Both the position numbers and the translations under genes were made by a program. A model generated the notes under the pieces. That model ran no database searches. It saw nothing but the letters and a program-made list of their open reading frames with translations, and was not told where the DNA came from. DNA of 64,000 bases from Bacillota bacterium (GTDB lineage: Bacteria; Bacillota; Clostridia; Lachnospirales; Cellulosilyticaceae), in the NCBI GenBank assembly GCA_023412455.1, contig JAEYNQ010000040.1, forward strand, positions 1 through 64,000, in the 5' to 3' direction. This document shows positions 42,349-53,254 of the stretch, piece after piece (position 1 is the stretch's first letter; the number at the start of each line of letters is the position of its first letter).

Positions 42349-42556
42349 ACGACTAGAGAGAGAAGATGATGACGCTGAAAGTCTTCTTACGTATCAGGCT
42401 ATTAGAAGGTAGCTTTGGAGCTCTATTTCTGAAAATAAGTAAGAAATAGCGGGTTAGCCCGTTACAGCGCTTGAGTGTTTTGTTGAAAAACAAAAAATTA
42501 AGGTGGTACCGCGAGCTTTTTCGTCCTTATTTAAGAGGATGAAAAAGCTCTTTTTA
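42349..42556 (+). promoter_or_regulatory. T-box riboswitch (valine) with terminator, upstream of valS
   Basis: AAGGTGGTACCGCG at 42500-42513 is the T-box core that pairs with the uncharged tRNA acceptor end; UGGU implies discriminator A, as in tRNA-Val. The leader starts after TATAAT at 42337-42342 and has an apical AGAAGA/TCTTCT hairpin near 42361-42387. GTA at about 42390-42392 is a candidate valine specifier, though the fold was not computed. The terminator GAGCTTTTTC/GAAAAAGCTC plus T's is at 42513-42556. It controls a small membrane protein and valS by anti-termination. Confidence 0.9.
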
Positions 42557-42580
42557 TTGGGAAAAATAAGGAGGCTTTCC

Positions 42581-42784
42581 ATGCAATTAATTGGTTTTGT
42601 TTTGCTTTGTATAGGTCTAGGTATTACCTTAGGAGCGAGAAGGATTGTTTTTGCTAAGACAAAACTGGATAAAGAAGATCAAGAAGAGATGGAAATCTTG
42701 GCCCAAGGAGCCATTATTGCAGTGCGATTAGCAGGCCTAGTGATAGTAGCAATAGGCTTAGTCTTTTTGATGTTAATAAGATAA
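42581..42784 (+). CDS. Small two-helix membrane protein (67 aa)
   Basis: Starts at ATG 42581 behind AAGGAGG and is read after the T-box. Two hydrophobic helices (MQLIGFVLLCIGLGITLGA and AIIAVRLAGLVIVAIGLVFLML) flank an acidic loop (KLDKEDQEEMEIL). It lies 15 bp before valS, so it shares tRNA-Val control. Its function is unknown. The longer reading that begins at 42503 runs through the T-box terminator and is not real. Confidence 0.7.
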   Translation: MQLIGFVLLCIGLGITLGARRIVFAKTKLDKEDQEEMEILAQGAIIAVRLAGLVIVAIGLVFLMLIR

Positions 42785-42799
42785 AATAAGGAGGATACG

Positions 42800-45442
42800 A
42801 TGAAAGAATTAGAAAAAGTATATGATCCCAATCAAGTAGAAGAAAGATTGTATCAAAAATGGGTAGATAAGGGCTATTTTCATGCGGAGGTAGATAGGGA
42901 GAAGGAACCTTTTACCATTGTGATGCCACCCCCAAATATTACAGGACAATTGCATATGGGACATGCCCTTGATAATACCCTTCAGGATATTCTAACACGT
43001 TACAAACGTATGCAAGGTTATAATACCCTTTGGGTTCCAGGGGTAGACCATGCCAGCATTGCCACAGAGGTAAAAATTGTAGAGCAAATGCTAAAAGAAG
43101 GTATTACCAAAGAAGACATTGGGCGTGAAGGTTTCTTAGAGCGTGCATGGAAATGGAAAGAACAATACGGTGGTCGTATCATTAGTCAGCTGAAGAAAAT
43201 AGGAAGCTCTTGCGATTGGGAACGTGAACGTTTTACTATGGATGAAGGCTGCTCAAAAGCAGTTCAAGAAGTTTTTATTAAGCTTTATGAAAAAGGGTAT
43301 ATCTATAGAGGCTCTCGCATTATTAACTGGTGTCCTGTATGTGGTACCTCTATCTCTGATGCAGAAGTAGAACATGCAGAAAAAGAAGGCAGTTTCTGGC
43401 ACCTGCGTTACCCTATTGTTGGTAGTGATGAATTTATCCAGTTAGCTACCACTCGTCCAGAAACCATGCTGGGAGATACTGCTGTAGCTGTTAACCCAGA
43501 GGATGAACGTTACAAACATTTAATCGGCAAGATGATCAAATTGCCATTAACAGATAGAGAGATTCCTATCATTGCTGATAGCTATGTAGATCAAGAGTTT
43601 GGAACAGGTGTTGTAAAAATTACACCTGCCCATGATCCTAATGACTTTGAAGTAGGGCAACGCCATAATCTTCCTCAAATCTGTGTGATGAATGACGATG
43701 GAACCATGAATAATCTAGCAGGAAAATATGCTGGAATGGATCGTTATGAAGCCAGAAAAGCTATTGTGAGTGACTTAGAAGTGGAAGGCCTTCTAGTAAA
43801 AATAGAGCCTCATACCCATAATGTAGGCACACATGACCGTTGCAAAACAATTATAGAGCCTATGATTAAAGCCCAATGGTTTGTGAAGATGGAAGAGATG
43901 GCTAAGCCTGCCATAGAAGCAGTAAGAAATGGTGAAATGAATTTAGTGCCTAAACGTTTTGAAAAGACCTATTACAATTGGCTTGAAAATATTAGAGACT
44001 GGTGTATTTCTCGTCAGCTTTGGTGGGGACATCGTATTCCAGCTTATTATTGTCAAGAATGTGGAGAGATTGTTATTGCTAAAGATGAGCCTCATAACTG
44101 TCCAAAATGTCAGAGTACACAATTTGTACAAGATGAAGATACTCTAGATACCTGGTTTAGTTCAGCTTTATGGCCTTTCTCTACTTTAGGTTGGCCAGAA
44201 AAGACAGAGGAACTGGCTCATTTCTATCCTACCAGTGTTTTGGTAACAGGTTATGACATTATCTTTTTCTGGGTTATCCGTATGGTCTTCTCAGGTATTG
44301 AACAAATGGGTGAGATACCTTTTAAAGATGTCTTATTCCATGGACTGGTAAGGGACTCTGAAGGACGTAAAATGAGTAAATCCTTAGGCAATGGAATTGA
44401 CCCATTAGAAGTCATCGATAAATATGGCGCAGATGCTTTAAGACTCACACTTGTAACAGGGAATGCACCAGGCAATGACATGCGTTTCTATTATGAAAGA
44501 GTAGAGGCTAACCGTAACTTTGGAAATAAATTATGGAATGCTACGCGTTTTATCCTCATGAACTTTGAAGGAGAAGATATTAATCTTACAGTTGAGGAGG
44601 AAGAATTAACTGCAGCGGATCGTTGGATTCTTTCTAAGGTGAATTCTCTTGCTAAAGAAGTGACAGAGAACATGGATAAATACGATTTAGGTATCGCTGT
44701 TCAAAAGCTTTATGATTTTGCATGGGAAGAATTCTGTGACTGGTATATTGAAATGGTCAAACCACGTCTTTACAATAAAGAGGATGCTTCACGAAAAGCA
44801 GCCCTTTGGACTTTGAAGACTGTAATGATTCACGTTTTAAAAATGCTACACCCTTATATTCCATTTATTACAGAAGAGATTTTTATGAGTCTTCAAGAAG
44901 GAGAAGAAACCATTATGCTTTCTAGCTGGCCAACCTTTAAAGAGGAATGGGACTTTAAAGCAGATGAAGAAGAAATTGAGCTTCTAAAAGGAGCAGTACG
45001 TAATATTCGTAACTTGAGAAGTGAAATGAATGTTCCACCTTCTCGTAAGGCAAAAGTATTTGTTGTATCAGAGGATGCTAAAACACGGGATATCTTTGAG
45101 AGAGGAAAGGTGTTCTTTAGTGTGTTAGGTTTTGCTTCAGAGGTAGCCATTCAAAAGGATACAATAGGGATTGAAAGTGATGCTGTTTCAGTGGTAGTGC
45201 CTCAAGCTACTTTATATATTCCTTTTGCAGAGCTTGTGGATATTGAGAAAGAGCTAGAACGTTTAAAGAAAGAAAAACAAAAATTAGAAGCAGAAGTGGA
45301 GCGCGTTGACAAAAAGCTTTCCAATCAGGGGTTTGTAGCTAAAGCACCTGAGAAGCTGATTGAAGAAGAAAAAGCAAAACGCCAGAAATATCAAGATATG
45401 CTTCAAGTCGTATTAGAACGTTTAGAGCATTTGATGAAATAA
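42800..45442 (+). CDS. valS: Valyl-tRNA synthetase
   Basis: An 880-residue class Ia synthetase that charges tRNA-Val. PPPNITGQLHMGHA near residue 47 holds the HIGH motif. The CP1 editing domain includes TTRPETMLGDTAVAV. A zinc-type CxxC pair occurs in CQECGEIVIAKDEPHNCPKC. GRKMSKSLGN near residue 525 is the KMSKS loop. The C-terminal coiled coil (KELERLKKEKQKLEAEVERV) is the ValRS tRNA-binding arm. AAGGAGG precedes the start. It is regulated by the T-box just upstream. Confidence 0.97.
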   Translation: MKELEKVYDPNQVEERLYQKWVDKGYFHAEVDREKEPFTIVMPPPNITGQLHMGHALDNTLQDILTRYKRMQGYNTLWVPGVDHASIATEVKIVEQMLKEGITKEDIGREGFLERAWKWKEQYGGRIISQLKKIGSSCDWERERFTMDEGCSKAVQEVFIKLYEKGYIYRGSRIINWCPVCGTSISDAEVEHAEKEGSFWHLRYPIVGSDEFIQLATTRPETMLGDTAVAVNPEDERYKHLIGKMIKLPLTDREIPIIADSYVDQEFGTGVVKITPAHDPNDFEVGQRHNLPQICVMNDDGTMNNLAGKYAGMDRYEARKAIVSDLEVEGLLVKIEPHTHNVGTHDRCKTIIEPMIKAQWFVKMEEMAKPAIEAVRNGEMNLVPKRFEKTYYNWLENIRDWCISRQLWWGHRIPAYYCQECGEIVIAKDEPHNCPKCQSTQFVQDEDTLDTWFSSALWPFSTLGWPEKTEELAHFYPTSVLVTGYDIIFFWVIRMVFSGIEQMGEIPFKDVLFHGLVRDSEGRKMSKSLGNGIDPLEVIDKYGADALRLTLVTGNAPGNDMRFYYERVEANRNFGNKLWNATRFILMNFEGEDINLTVEEEELTAADRWILSKVNSLAKEVTENMDKYDLGIAVQKLYDFAWEEFCDWYIEMVKPRLYNKEDASRKAALWTLKTVMIHVLKMLHPYIPFITEEIFMSLQEGEETIMLSSWPTFKEEWDFKADEEEIELLKGAVRNIRNLRSEMNVPPSRKAKVFVVSEDAKTRDIFERGKVFFSVLGFASEVAIQKDTIGIESDAVSVVVPQATLYIPFAELVDIEKELERLKKEKQKLEAEVERVDKKLSNQGFVAKAPEKLIEEEKAKRQKYQDMLQVVLERLEHLMK

Positions 45443-45449
45443 GAATAAA

Positions 45450-45530
45450 AAAGGCTCCCTTGTTTGATCCCCCCAAATGTTAGATCTAAAAATCTAACAT
45501 TGGGGGACGGTTCAAAACAAGGGGGCCTTT
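45450..45530. repeat. Long imperfect palindrome (terminator or REP-like element)
   Basis: The ~80-bp sequence folds on itself almost end to end: outer AAGGC/GCCTT and CCTTGTTTGA/TTCAAAACAAGG, inner CCCCC(A)AATGTTAGAT with ATCTAACATTGGGGG. It is followed by TTTGT and so can terminate valS. GGGGGACGGTTC within it resembles a repeat seen near REP-type transposases in Clostridia (from memory). It may be a mobile palindromic element reused as a terminator. Confidence 0.6.
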
Positions 45531-45590
45531 GTATAGGATACCACTTTTTTAATAAAGTAAAGCACATTGAAATCACTAAGGTCTAAAAAA

Positions 45591-45865
45591 CTATTTTGTA
45601 ATAGATAGAGCAGTACTTAATAAATCTTTCATGGCATCCATAATTTGTTGGCAACTGGTGTAGCTAAGTAGCTGAATAGCTACTGTTTTTTTTGATTGAG
45701 TGGAGACTTCTTCACTCATAGCAGATAAATTACGAATATGTTCCACAATGCCACTATTGGATTTTTACAACATTTGCTTGAGTAATGGCGATCATGTCTT
45801 CAATGGGGGTAGTAAGTTTATTAAATAGAGTAGAGATTGGGAATAAAAGGGAGCAAAACATTCCC
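45591..45865 (-). pseudogene. Decayed methyl-accepting chemotaxis-type receptor fragment
   Basis: On the minus strand one frame gives LFPISTLFNKLTTPIEDM and ITQANVVKIQ, then a stop. The next frame continues SGIVEHIRNLSAMSEEVSTQ and, after a short gap, SCQQIMDAMKDLLSTALSIT to a stop at 45591. The SEEVSTQ-type heptads and the HAMP-like start resemble chemoreceptor signalling domains. There is at least one frameshift and most of the gene is missing. No promoter or start is seen. Confidence 0.55.
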
Positions 45866-46007
45866 TATACAAGGAGAAAAATTGAGGCTATAATATATAA
45901 GACAAAATAATTCAAAACAAATAATATAGATAGACTATTACAGTTTATTGGAACATATAAATTAAATTTAAATAGCGATTATTTTTATTGTAATGGGGTG
46001 TTGAAGG

Positions 46008-49000
46008 ATGAAGCAAAACTTGTATTTGGGTGTAGACATTGGATCAACTACAGTAAAGGTAGCTCTTTTAGATAAAGAGCTAGAACTCATTTACTCACAC
46101 TATGAAAGGCATTTTTCGGATATACGAAAGACTTTATTACATATTTTACAAGAGAGTAAAGAAATTGTAGGTAATAGAGAAGTTCAAGTGGTGATTACAG
46201 GTTCAGGTGCCATGGAGCTGGCACAGCTTTTAAAGCTTCAATTTGTACAAGAAGTTATAGCCTGTACAGAGGCGGTTCAGCGGTATATTCCTCAAACAGA
46301 TGTAGCGATAGAATTAGGTGGAGAAGACGGTAAAATCACCTATTTTTTAGACACTTTGGAGCAACGAATGAATGGGAGTTGTGCTGGAGGGACAGGAGCC
46401 TTTATTGATCAAATGGCCACATTATTGGAGACTGATGCAACAGGCTTAAATGAACTAGCTAAAAAGCATAAAGTCATTTATCCTATTGCAGCAAGGTGTG
46501 GTGTATTTGCCAAGACGGATGTGCAACCTCTTATTAATGAAGGTGTAGCCAAAGAAGATATTGCGGCTTCTATTTTTCAAGCTGTTGTCAATCAAACAAT
46601 TAGTGTTTTAGCTTGTGGTAAGCCTATTAAAGGGAAGATTGCTTTTTTAGGTGGACCACTCTTTTTCTTATCTGAATTGAGGGAGCGCTTTATTAAAACC
46701 CTTCACTTAAAGGATGAAGAGGTGATTTTACCTCAAAAGCCCCAACTGTTTGTAGCCTTAGGAGCAGCGCTTTTAGCTCAAAAGGAGGACAGTATTTTCC
46801 TAGAAGACCTTTTAAATAGAATAGAAGATTTAGGGCAGAGCTTTAGTATGAAGTGTAGCTTACAACCTCTTTTTGAAACAGAAGAGGAGAGGTTGGCCTT
46901 TCGAAAGAGACATACGAAGCATAGGGTTACAGAAGGTCAGCTAGAGACTTATCAAGGAGATCTTTTCTTAGGGATAGATGCAGGTTCTACTACTACAAAA
47001 TTAGTACTCATGGATCCAGAAGGCGTATTGATTTACTCTTTTTATGGAAGCAACAAGGGAGATCCTCTTAAATTAGTAGAAGATAAGTTAAAAGCACTTT
47101 ATCGTCTATTACCAGAAGGGGCTGTGATTCGCAACAGTTGTGTTACAGGATATGGAGAAGCCCTTATCAAGAATACCTTTAAGGTAGATGTAGGTGAAGT
47201 AGAAACCATAGCCCATTATAAGGCAGCCCAGCATTTTAGTCCTCAGGTAGAATTCATATTGGATATTGGGGGACAGGATATGAAGTGTATTCGTACCAAA
47301 GAGGGCGTGGTACAGTCTGTTATTTTAAATGAGGCCTGTTCCTCAGGATGTGGTTCTTTTATTGAGATGTTTAGCCAATCTCTAGGCATGAGCCTTGAGG
47401 AGTTTGTTGAGGCAGCCCTTCAGGCAAAGGCTCCTGTAGATTTAGGAACACGTTGCACAGTATTTATGAATTCCAAGGTTAAAGAAGCACAAAAAGAAGG
47501 TGCAACAGTAGGGGATATTTCAGCAGGCCTCTCCTATTCTGTTATAAAAAATGCCCTTTATAAGGTTATTAAACTTCGAAGTGCAGAAGAAATACAAGGA
47601 GATATAGTGGTACAAGGGGGAACCTTTTATAATGAAGCTGTTTTAAGGGCAATCGAGCTTATCTTAGGCAAAGAGGTGATTAGACCCAGTATTGCTGGTT
47701 TGATGGGAGCCTATGGGGCAGCCCTCATAGCTAAGGAGCATTATCATGGGAAGCCAAGTACACTTTTGGGTTTAAAAGATCTTACAGAACTCTCCATGAT
47801 TAAGACCCCTTCTCGTTGTAAAGGGTGTGAAAATAGATGCCTTTTGACAGTTAATGAGCTAAGTGATGGGAGACGTTTTATCTATGGTAATAAATGCGAA
47901 AAAATGAATGGCAATAAATATCAAGAAGGAGATATTCCTAATCTAGTAGATTATAAGTATAAAAGAGTTTTTGCTTATGATAGTTTACCTATTGAGGAGG
48001 CTCCTCGAGGGCTAGTAGGAATCCCAAGAGTCCTTAATATATATGAGAATTATCCTTTTTGGCATAGTTTTTTTACCTATCTTGGGTTTAGGGTACAGCT
48101 TTCTAGTGTTTCTAATAAAAAGATTTACGAAAAGGGTATAGCTACTATTCCTTCCGAATCTGTTTGTTATCCTGCTAAGATTACCCATGGACACATTATA
48201 GACTTAGTAGAAAAGGGTGTACGATTTATTTTTTATCCTTCTATACCTTATGAGAGACAAGAAGACTTGAAAAGTGATAATCACTATAATTGTCCTATCG
48301 TTACCTCCTATCCAGAGGTTATAAAGAATAATGTGGATGAGATGAGGCATCCTGGATTTATTTTTAAATACCCTTTTCTTAATTTAAATGATGAACGGAT
48401 GGTAACCAAACAGCTTATAGAAGAATTAAAGGAATTTCAGTTGTCCTCCAAAGAAATTAAGGAGGCAGTGACCAAAGGCTATGAGGCACTTCAGCTATTT
48501 AAAGCAGATATTGCAGCTAAAGGGGAGGAAACCTTAGCCTGGATGCGTCAAGAGGGAGTACAGGGACTTGTTGTAAGTGGGAGACCTTATCATATGGACC
48601 CTGAAATAAATCATGGTCTTACACGTTTGATTACGGCAGAAGGTCTAGCTGTTTTGACAGAGGATTCTGTGGCACATTTAGGAACTGTTCAAAGACCACT
48701 TCGTGTACTGGATCAATGGTCTTATCATAACCGTTTGTATCGTGCAGCTAGTTTTGTCAGTAAGCAAAAGAATTTAGAACTTGTTCAATTGACTTCATTT
48801 GGCTGTGGCTTGGATGCCGTCACAGCTGATCAAGTGCAAGAAATTTTAGAGACAGCAGGAAAGATTTACACCTTGATTAAAATCGATGAAGGAAGTAATC
48901 TAGGCGCTATCAAAATTCGTATTCGCTCCTTAAAGGCAGCTATGGAGGAAAGAAAAAAATTGTGCAAGAAGGAAATGACGAAAAAGGTTAAAGAGCGAGT

Positions 49001-50219
49001 GATTTTTACGAAGCAGATGAAAAAGAAGCATACCCTCTTAGGTCCTCAGATGTCCCCTATTCATTTTCAGTTTTTGGAAGAAATGTTTAACACCTCAGGG
49101 TATCGTTTTAAACTGTTAGCTGATACCACGCGAGAAGATATAGAAGAAGGACTTAAATATGTCAATAATGATGCCTGTTATCCTGCAATTATTGTTATTG
49201 GGCAGTTTATAAGAGCCTTAAAGAGTGGGGAATATGATATTCATAATACCTCTCTTATCATTACTCAGACAGGGGGAGGCTGTAGGGCTTCCAACTACAT
49301 AGGATTCTTACGTAAGGCATTAGACGAATGTGGTTTTCATGAAGTGCCAGTTATTTCTTTAAATGCTTCAGGGTTAGAAGACAATCCTGGTTTTTCCCTC
49401 ACCCCTAGCATGATGAATAAAGCAGTTATGGCTCTTCTCTACGGTGATTTGCTGATGCGTGTTTTATACCGTACACGTCCCTATGAGCTGACACCTGGAG
49501 CGGCCAACGCGCTTTATGAAAAATGGGTACAAAAGGGCAAGGAAAACGTACGTACAGGTAGTCGAAGCACCTTTAAGAATAATGTAGCCGCCATAGTAAA
49601 AGAATTCGATGCACTGGAACTTAAAGATGAGGTAAAACCTAAGGTGGGATTAGTCGGAGAGATTTTAGTCAAATTTCATCCAGAAGCGAATAATCATGCT
49701 GTAGAGATTATTGAGCAAGAAGGCGGAGAAGCAGTTATGCCAGACCTTCTGGATTTCTTCCTTTATTCGGCCTACAACCAGTTCTTTAAAGATCGTTTCT
49801 TAGAAAAGTCTTTAAAAGGAAGGCTAGGAGGTCAGATTGCCATTTCTTATCTGGAGCAAAAAAGACAGTATATGAAAGAGGTTTTAGCAAAAAGTAATCG
49901 CTTTCATCCTCCTCATCCCATTACCCATTTGGCAAAAAAAGCTGGTGAGATTATGTCTTTAGGTCATCAGATGGGAGAAGGTTGGTTTCTAACAGGTGAG
50001 ATTATCAGTCTATTAGAGGAAAAAGTAAATGGCGTTATTTGTATGCAACCCTTTGGATGTTTACCCAATCATGTGACAGGAAAAGGGATGGTCAAAGAGT
50101 TAAGGCGAGTTTACCCAAGTTCTAATATTGTGACAGTCGATTATGATCCTGGAGCGTCCAATGTTAATCAGTTAAATCGTATTAAATTAATGATGGCTAC
50201 AGCATTTAAAAATTTATAA
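46008..50219 (+). CDS. Acyl-CoA dehydratase activase-related protein (BcrAD/BadFG plus DUF2229)
   Basis: A very large 1403-residue protein. Two tandem ASKHA ATPase modules begin with [10 protein letters not shown] (residue about 6) and [10 protein letters not shown] (about 322). Each has a Cys in a glycine-rich loop ([15 protein letters not shown] near 125; [13 protein letters not shown] near 445), as in the [4Fe-4S] activator HgdC. A DUF2229 module and a 2-hydroxyglutaryl-CoA dehydratase-like region ([35 protein letters not shown]) follow. Such fusion proteins couple ATP hydrolysis to electron injection or to assembly of a radical enzyme. The acting substrate is unknown. It stands alone between terminators. 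Confidence 0.85.
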   Translation: MKQNLYLGVDIGSTTVKVALLDKELELIYSHYERHFSDIRKTLLHILQESKEIVGNREVQVVITGSGAMELAQLLKLQFVQEVIACTEAVQRYIPQTDVAIELGGEDGKITYFLDTLEQRMNGSCAGGTGAFIDQMATLLETDATGLNELAKKHKVIYPIAARCGVFAKTDVQPLINEGVAKEDIAASIFQAVVNQTISVLACGKPIKGKIAFLGGPLFFLSELRERFIKTLHLKDEEVILPQKPQLFVALGAALLAQKEDSIFLEDLLNRIEDLGQSFSMKCSLQPLFETEEERLAFRKRHTKHRVTEGQLETYQGDLFLGIDAGSTTTKLVLMDPEGVLIYSFYGSNKGDPLKLVEDKLKALYRLLPEGAVIRNSCVTGYGEALIKNTFKVDVGEVETIAHYKAAQHFSPQVEFILDIGGQDMKCIRTKEGVVQSVILNEACSSGCGSFIEMFSQSLGMSLEEFVEAALQAKAPVDLGTRCTVFMNSKVKEAQKEGATVGDISAGLSYSVIKNALYKVIKLRSAEEIQGDIVVQGGTFYNEAVLRAIELILGKEVIRPSIAGLMGAYGAALIAKEHYHGKPSTLLGLKDLTELSMIKTPSRCKGCENRCLLTVNELSDGRRFIYGNKCEKMNGNKYQEGDIPNLVDYKYKRVFAYDSLPIEEAPRGLVGIPRVLNIYENYPFWHSFFTYLGFRVQLSSVSNKKIYEKGIATIPSESVCYPAKITHGHIIDLVEKGVRFIFYPSIPYERQEDLKSDNHYNCPIVTSYPEVIKNNVDEMRHPGFIFKYPFLNLNDERMVTKQLIEELKEFQLSSKEIKEAVTKGYEALQLFKADIAAKGEETLAWMRQEGVQGLVVSGRPYHMDPEINHGLTRLITAEGLAVLTEDSVAHLGTVQRPLRVLDQWSYHNRLYRAASFVSKQKNLELVQLTSFGCGLDAVTADQVQEILETAGKIYTLIKIDEGSNLGAIKIRIRSLKAAMEERKKLCKKEMTKKVKERVIFTKQMKKKHTLLGPQMSPIHFQFLEEMFNTSGYRFKLLADTTREDIEEGLKYVNNDACYPAIIVIGQFIRALKSGEYDIHNTSLIITQTGGGCRASNYIGFLRKALDECGFHEVPVISLNASGLEDNPGFSLTPSMMNKAVMALLYGDLLMRVLYRTRPYELTPGAANALYEKWVQKGKENVRTGSRSTFKNNVAAIVKEFDALELKDEVKPKVGLVGEILVKFHPEANNHAVEIIEQEGGEAVMPDLLDFFLYSAYNQFFKDRFLEKSLKGRLGGQIAISYLEQKRQYMKEVLAKSNRFHPPHPITHLAKKAGEIMSLGHQMGEGWFLTGEIISLLEEKVNGVICMQPFGCLPNHVTGKGMVKELRRVYPSSNIVTVDYDPGASNVNQLNRIKLMMATAFKNL

Positions 50220-50245
50220 TCCGGTTATTTTGAGAGAAAGATAAT

Positions 50246-50317
50246 AAAAAGGCTTTGTTTTCAGTGAAGTGACCCTTGTCAAATAGAGAGGGAACTTCTT
50301 AAAGCAAAGCCTTTTTT
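50246..50317 (+). terminator. Long hairpin terminator
   Basis: AAAAAGGCTTTG and CAAAGCCTTTTTT enclose an inner stem GAAGTgacCCT/AGGgaACTTC. It follows the activase gene. Confidence 0.85.
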
Positions 50318-50394
50318 GTTTTTTGGACATAGAAGGGCCCTAAAGTGTATATACATAGGAAGAGAGAAACAAGTGATAAATGAAGGAGGAAACT

Positions 50395-53181
50395 ATGAAT
50401 AAAAAGTATTATACACAGGAGGTTACTCAAGTATTACGAGAGCTGGAGGTGGACAAGCAACAAGGACTTACAAGCCAAGAAGCAAAAAAAAGGTTACAAC
50501 AGGTAGGCTTCAATATTTTAACCCCACCTAAGGAGAAAAGTCTGTTACAAGAATTGGGAGAGGCATTATCCCAACAGCTTATTGTGATTTTACTGATAGC
50601 ATCAGCTCTAAGTCTTTTGATAGGAGAATATGATGATGCCATAGGTATTTGTTTTGCTGTTCTCTTAGGGATTATGATCGGGCTCCTTACAGAAAGCAAA
50701 TCAAAAAAAGCAGCAGCGGCTTTAACACAGATGATGGATGAATGTGAAGTGAAGGTATTAAGAGATGGACAGAAGGTCCTTTTACCTAAAAATGAAATGG
50801 TACCAGGAGATATTGTCTTTTTAGAGGCAGGAGATAGAGTACCTGCTGATGGGAGGCTTTTAGAAGCTATAGATTTAAAGGTGAGAGAGGATATGTTAAC
50901 GGGGGAGGCTGACGATGTTAAAAAGAAGCCAGGTCTTGTTAAACAAGAAAGGCTAGAAAGAGAAGGCCGGATAATTTGGCAAGATCCTATACCAGCTAAG
51001 CAGTATAATATGCTTTTTGGTGGGACTTTAGTAGCCTGTGGACAAGGAAGTATGGTCATTACCAACACAGGAGATGAAACGGAGATGGGGCATATTGCCA
51101 AGGAGCTGGGTGAACGTGAAGGAGATACCCCTTTAGAAATTAAAATGAATGATTTAGGGAAAACCATTTCAAAGATTTCTACAGCAATAGCAGGCTGTCT
51201 CTTTATTTATATGTTTTTTCAAATTGCTAAAGCAAGTACACTGCACCTTCAATGGGGGAGTTTAAGGGATTTTGTTCATTCCCTCTATCCTTTACAAACA
51301 CATTTTCCTGATATAAAAACCGCATTTATTCTATGTGTAGCCCTTATTGTAGCAGCTGTCCCCGAGGGGCTTAATACAATGATTAATATTACATTAGGGA
51401 TTATGATGAAGAAGATGGCCAGTATCCATATTTTAGTCCGTAAAAAGGAGGCCTGTGAAACAATTGGCTCTATTAGTGTGATCTGTAGTGATAAAACAGG
51501 GACATTAACCCAAAATAAGATGCAGGTTGCTCACCTTTATTGTGAGGGGGGTTATATCACACCAAAGGACATGCCCCGTCATTTTGTTGAAAATTGCATT
51601 CTTAATAACACAGCAGATTTAGAAATGTTTCATGGTCAAGAGCGGTATATAGGGAGTGCAACAGAAGGTGCACTGCTTCATTTGTGTAGAAATTATCCCT
51701 ATGCCCAATTAAGACAGGAAGCAAAAATGGCTTATCGTATCCCCTTTCAATCCCAAAATAAGTTTATGATGACTGTTGTAAAAGAGGGAAAGCATTATAA
51801 AATTTTGTCCAAAGGTGCGCCAGAGGTTATTTTGGAACAGTGTCGCTATGAAAAGAAGGGGGAACAGCTCCAAGAGCTAACACCTGAACGACGAACTTAT
51901 ATTAGCTACCAGATGGGACTTATGCAAGGAGAAGCTTTGCGTGTATTAGCATTAGCCTATGGAGAAGAAACGATCAATCCGGAAAGCATACAAAAGGAGA
52001 AATGGCAGCATGAATTAGTCTTTAGTGGATTTGTAGCCATTAGTGACCCTATTCGTCCAGGAGTCAAAGAAGCTGTTGCTTGTGCTGCTGAGGGGGGGAT
52101 TGAGACAAAAATGCTAACAGGGGATAATCTCCAAACAGCTATTGCAATAGGAAAGCAAATAGGCATTGTAGGAAAAGGTAAACGTGCAGTAGAAGCGAAC
52201 GCTATTGAGAACTTAAATGAGGAAGAATTGGCCAAGGAGCTAAAAACCATTAGTATTGTCGCACGTTCCACGCCAGATACAAAACTTCGTGTTGTTAAGG
52301 CATTGCAAAGGCAGGGACAAGTCGTGGCAGTAACAGGAGATGGCATCAATGATGCACCAGCTCTTACAAAAGCAGATGTAGGGATAGCTATGGGGATTGC
52401 TGGAACAGAGGTTAGCAAAAACGCAGCAGACATTATTTTGACTGATGATAGCTTTGGGACAATTGTAGAGGCAATTAAATGGGGAAGAGGGATCTATAAT
52501 AATTTTCAACGCTTTATTCAGTTTCAATTAACGGTTAATATTATTGCCTTTGTAGTAGCGATCTTAACCCAACTTATGAACCATCCTATGCCATTTACCA
52601 CGATTCAACTTTTATGGATGAATATTATTATGGATGGCCCACCTGCTTTAGTATTAGGCTTAGAGCCTATTCGAGAGACAGTCATGAAGCGAAAACCTAT
52701 TCCTAAAAAGGCCAATATTATAAATACCTACATGGTACGGTCTATTTTAATCAATAGCACAATTATTAGTAGTCTACTTTTACTTCAGTTAAAATATAAT
52801 TATTTAGGTGTAGCAGCAGATGAGCCTATAAAGGCACAGACGGCTCTTTTTAGTCTTTTTGTATTTAGCACCCTTTTTAATGCTTTGAATTGTCGTGAGT
52901 TTGGGACAGGAAGTATTTTCCCTAACTTTTTTAAGAACAAATGGGTTCTATGGACACTCATTATAACCATGGGGTTTCATATTACAATGGTGCAAGGGAT
53001 GAGCCAGTTCTTTAGTGCAGAACCTCTTCCATTCGTTGTATGGTTAAAAATACTCATTTCAGCTACACTTGTTGTAGGCTTAAATGAGGTAGCTAAATGG
53101 GGATTAAGATTTCTTAAGCATTCCACACGCAAAGCTTGGCGGCAAGCTAGAAAAATTTGGCCCTATTTAAAAAGGATATAA
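50395..53181 (+). CDS. Calcium-transporting P-type ATPase
   Basis: A 928-residue P2-type pump. The phosphorylated Asp366 lies in SDKTGTLTQNK. Actuator TGEADDVKK, nucleotide-domain KGAPEVI, MLTGDNLQTA and GDGINDAPALTKADVGIAMG are all present, and VAAVPEGLN (M4) is the ion-binding Pro-Glu motif of SERCA/PMCA-type Ca2+ pumps. About ten membrane helices are seen. An in-frame ATG at 50380 is just before AAGGAGG, which serves the ATG at 50395 instead. It would export Ca2+ (perhaps Mn2+) using ATP. Monocistronic. Confidence 0.93.
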   Translation: MNKKYYTQEVTQVLRELEVDKQQGLTSQEAKKRLQQVGFNILTPPKEKSLLQELGEALSQQLIVILLIASALSLLIGEYDDAIGICFAVLLGIMIGLLTESKSKKAAAALTQMMDECEVKVLRDGQKVLLPKNEMVPGDIVFLEAGDRVPADGRLLEAIDLKVREDMLTGEADDVKKKPGLVKQERLEREGRIIWQDPIPAKQYNMLFGGTLVACGQGSMVITNTGDETEMGHIAKELGEREGDTPLEIKMNDLGKTISKISTAIAGCLFIYMFFQIAKASTLHLQWGSLRDFVHSLYPLQTHFPDIKTAFILCVALIVAAVPEGLNTMINITLGIMMKKMASIHILVRKKEACETIGSISVICSDKTGTLTQNKMQVAHLYCEGGYITPKDMPRHFVENCILNNTADLEMFHGQERYIGSATEGALLHLCRNYPYAQLRQEAKMAYRIPFQSQNKFMMTVVKEGKHYKILSKGAPEVILEQCRYEKKGEQLQELTPERRTYISYQMGLMQGEALRVLALAYGEETINPESIQKEKWQHELVFSGFVAISDPIRPGVKEAVACAAEGGIETKMLTGDNLQTAIAIGKQIGIVGKGKRAVEANAIENLNEEELAKELKTISIVARSTPDTKLRVVKALQRQGQVVAVTGDGINDAPALTKADVGIAMGIAGTEVSKNAADIILTDDSFGTIVEAIKWGRGIYNNFQRFIQFQLTVNIIAFVVAILTQLMNHPMPFTTIQLLWMNIIMDGPPALVLGLEPIRETVMKRKPIPKKANIINTYMVRSILINSTIISSLLLLQLKYNYLGVAADEPIKAQTALFSLFVFSTLFNALNCREFGTGSIFPNFFKNKWVLWTLIITMGFHITMVQGMSQFFSAEPLPFVVWLKILISATLVVGLNEVAKWGLRFLKHSTRKAWRQARKIWPYLKRI

Positions 53182-53203
53182 CGAGTGTATTTATTAGGAA
53201 AGG

Positions 53204-53254
53204 AAAAACTACCTTCTAAGAAGAAAGAATACTCTTCTTAGAAGGTAGTTTTTT
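53204..53254. terminator. Bidirectional terminator
   Basis: AAAACTACCTTCTAAGAAGA is the exact complement of the right arm TCTTCTTAGAAGGTAGTTTT, with the loop AAGAATAC. It stands between the converging P-type ATPase and the following gene. Confidence 0.9.

Noticed and set aside
42503..42580. N-terminal extension of the small valS-upstream ORF
   Set aside because: It reads through the T-box core and terminator; the ribosome site supports the ATG at 42581.
50427..51167. 246-codon open frame on the minus strand
   Set aside because: It lies wholly inside the P-type ATPase gene, has no ribosome site, and its Ser/Pro-rich translation is a shadow of the real frame.
51957..52433. 158-codon open frame on the minus strand
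   Set aside because: Antisense shadow of the conserved P-type ATPase nucleotide domain.
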